Below are positions 6,284 to 7,406 of a DNA stretch of 7,406 nucleotides, in pieces. Positions within the stretch are counted from its first letter, which is position 1. Each line of letters starts with the position of its first letter. Both the position numbers and the translations under genes were made by a program. Below the pieces are notes generated by a model. That model was not told the DNA's origin and ran no database searches. It saw nothing but the letters and a program-made list of their open reading frames with translations. The stretch is from an uncultured Nitrospinaceae bacterium (GTDB lineage: Bacteria > Nitrospinota > Nitrospinia > Nitrospinales > VA-1). The stretch spans positions 1-7,406 of the forward strand of contig CALJGH010000181.1 in assembly GCA_938073925.1 (NCBI GenBank), written 5' to 3'.

Positions 6284-7292
6284 GATCGAAAGAAAATATA
6301 CAGGACCTGAAAAAGCAGCAATTCTATTGATGACTCTGGGTGAAGAAACGGCGGCACAGGTATTAGCCAATATGGATGAACGTGAAATCCAGAATATAGG
6401 AAATTATATGTCTGCCCTTGGTGACGTGGATTTGAGTGTGATGGAAATGGTTACCAAGGAATTTTATAATTTGGTCCAATCGGGTGGTGGTGGCTTAGGT
6501 GTGGGTGGCATGGAATTTCTTAAAAATGCATTGATGCAAGCTATGGACCCTGCTAGAGCGACCGATATTTTAAATAATATTACTACTCCTGGAGAAGAAT
6601 TGGGCGGTGGATTGGAGACCGTTCGTATGCTAGAGCCGAAAGTTATTTCTTCATTTCTTGTTAGCGAACATCCGCAAACAGCGGCAATTATCCTGGCACA
6701 CCTTGATCCCGCTGTGGCGAGTCACGCTCTTAGTGAACTTCCGGAAAAAAATCGGATGGAGATTGTTCATAGACTCGCGACTCTTGAAAGGGTGGCTCCT
6801 AATGTTATACGTGATCTTGATGAAGCCCTGCAGGCCGAGTTTAGAACTTCCGGCGCTGTTTCTGGTAATAAACTGGGGGGCGTTGCAGTTGCTGCGTCTG
6901 TAATGGGAAAACTGGATCGTACGACTGAGACATCTATTCTTACTGCCATGGATGAGGTTGACCAGGAATTGGCAGACGAAATTCGCAATCTACGCTTTGT
7001 CTTTGAAGACATACTCAAAATTGATGATAATGGAATTCAAATAATGATGAAGGAGATCCAACAGGAAGATCTTTTGGTTTCTCTGAAAACCGCTTCTGAT
7101 GAACTTAAGGAAAAATTGTATAACAACATGTCTGATCGTGCTGGGCTTATGCTCAAAGAAGATCTAGATTCTTTAGGCCCGACAAAGATGAGTGATGTCG
7201 AAAAAGGCCAACAGAAAATTATTGCTGTTTGTAAGAAACTAGAAGACGAGGGTAAGATCGTTATCGGCGGTGGCGGGGAAGAAATGGTTTAA
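6261..7292 (+). CDS. fliG: Flagellar motor switch protein FliG
   Basis: FliG forms the rotor ring between FliF and FliM/FliN and contacts the MotA stator to generate torque. It has 343 residues, near the 331 of E. coli. The N-domain begins at about residue 13 (KYTGPEKAAILLMTLGEE) and contains a glycine-rich stretch (75-83). The middle domain has EHPQT (136-140). The linker LGGVAVAASVMGKLDR is at 205-220. The C-terminal domain keeps the five torque-helix charges, aligned by eye with E. coli K264, R281, D288, D289 and R297: K276, R293, E300, D301 and K309. The hinge motif normally MFXF reads RFVF (245-248). The first seven residues, MENEKAE, lie outside the conserved fold and match a segment of trigger factor at the DNA level. 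AGGAA (6246-6250) supports the start. No other flagellar gene is in the window, and the downstream gene converges. Confidence 0.96.
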   Translation: MENEKAEEIERKYTGPEKAAILLMTLGEETAAQVLANMDEREIQNIGNYMSALGDVDLSVMEMVTKEFYNLVQSGGGGLGVGGMEFLKNALMQAMDPARATDILNNITTPGEELGGGLETVRMLEPKVISSFLVSEHPQTAAIILAHLDPAVASHALSELPEKNRMEIVHRLATLERVAPNVIRDLDEALQAEFRTSGAVSGNKLGGVAVAASVMGKLDRTTETSILTAMDEVDQELADEIRNLRFVFEDILKIDDNGIQIMMKEIQQEDLLVSLKTASDELKEKLYNNMSDRAGLMLKEDLDSLGPTKMSDVEKGQQKIIAVCKKLEDEGKIVIGGGGEEMV

Positions 7293-7319
7293 GAATAATA
7301 CTTATTAGAAATATTATTC
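7293..7319. terminator. AT-rich hairpin between converging genes, possible weak bidirectional terminator
   Basis: GAATAATA (7293-7300) and TATTATTC (7312-7319) form a perfect 8-bp inverted repeat with an 11-nt loop, starting right after the fliG stop. It fills most of the 35-bp gap to the converging gene. The stem is AT-rich and no T-run follows on either strand, so termination may be poor; it may instead protect 3' ends. Confidence 0.4.
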
Positions 7320-7327
7320 GAAGTACT

Positions 7328-7406
7328 CTAGGAAACCTGCGCATTAACCGGGATGAGTTGGGATTTTATCCCTTTTTCTTCGAGTTTTTCCAGAACCTGA
7401 TAAATT
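7328..7406 (-). CDS. C-terminal end of an unidentified protein (runs off right edge)
   Basis: The last 25 codons of a minus-strand gene converge on fliG. The reading is IYQVLEKLEEKGIKSQLIPV followed by NAQVS and a TAG stop at 7330-7328. The predicted amphipathic helix followed by a short hydrophobic strand looks like real protein, and the other two minus-strand frames contain stops here. The fragment is too short to name a family. The gap to the fliG stop is 35 bp. Confidence 0.6.
   Translation of the reverse strand, partial: IYQVLEKLEEKGIKSQLIPVNAQVS
7360..7379 (+). terminator. Short hairpin plus T-run, possible terminator for fliG inside the converging gene
   Basis: GGGAT (7360-7364) pairs with ATCCC (7368-7372) around a TTT loop and is followed by TTTTTCTT. 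The stem is only 5 bp and overlaps the coding sequence of the converging gene, so it may be coincidental. If used, fliG transcripts would end about 85 nt after the stop codon, antisense to that gene. Confidence 0.25.

Overview
The window is an ordinary-looking chromosomal segment of a Gram-negative, flagellated bacterium that makes isoprenoids by the MEP pathway. I see no phage, transposon, CRISPR array, tRNA or rRNA. The gene mix (YejAB-type uptake, PflX-like radical SAM protein, IspG, trigger factor, FliG) and the AT-leaning but mixed codon use would fit a deltaproteobacterial or Nitrospinota-like lineage. That placement is a weak inference from protein flavour only.

Layout. The left part (1-2107) is on the minus strand: a YejA-type periplasmic solute-binding protein, then after 18 bp the start of its YejB-type permease, which runs off the left edge. 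A 114-bp divergent region (2108-2221) separates this from a plus-strand series: a PflX-like radical SAM protein (2222-3220), ispG (3341-4510) and tig (4537-5889). ispG and tig are only 26 bp apart and are probably co-transcribed. After a 371-bp gap without a convincing gene comes fliG (6261-7292), with its own sigma70-like promoter. A converging minus-strand gene, of which only the last 25 codons are visible, enters from the right edge (7328-7406).

How the genes work together: the yej pair is a peptide import module. ispG (isoprenoid precursors), tig (nascent-chain folding) and fliG (flagellar switch and torque ring) are independent core functions rather than one pathway. I found no new multi-gene system.

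The most notable observations are at small scale. A 23-nt perfect direct repeat links an internal stretch of tig to the first codons of fliG, in the same reading frame. A 21-bp perfect tandem duplication forms the C-terminal tail of IspG. FliG is separated from any visible flagellar operon and has an arginine where the conserved MFXF hinge methionine is expected.
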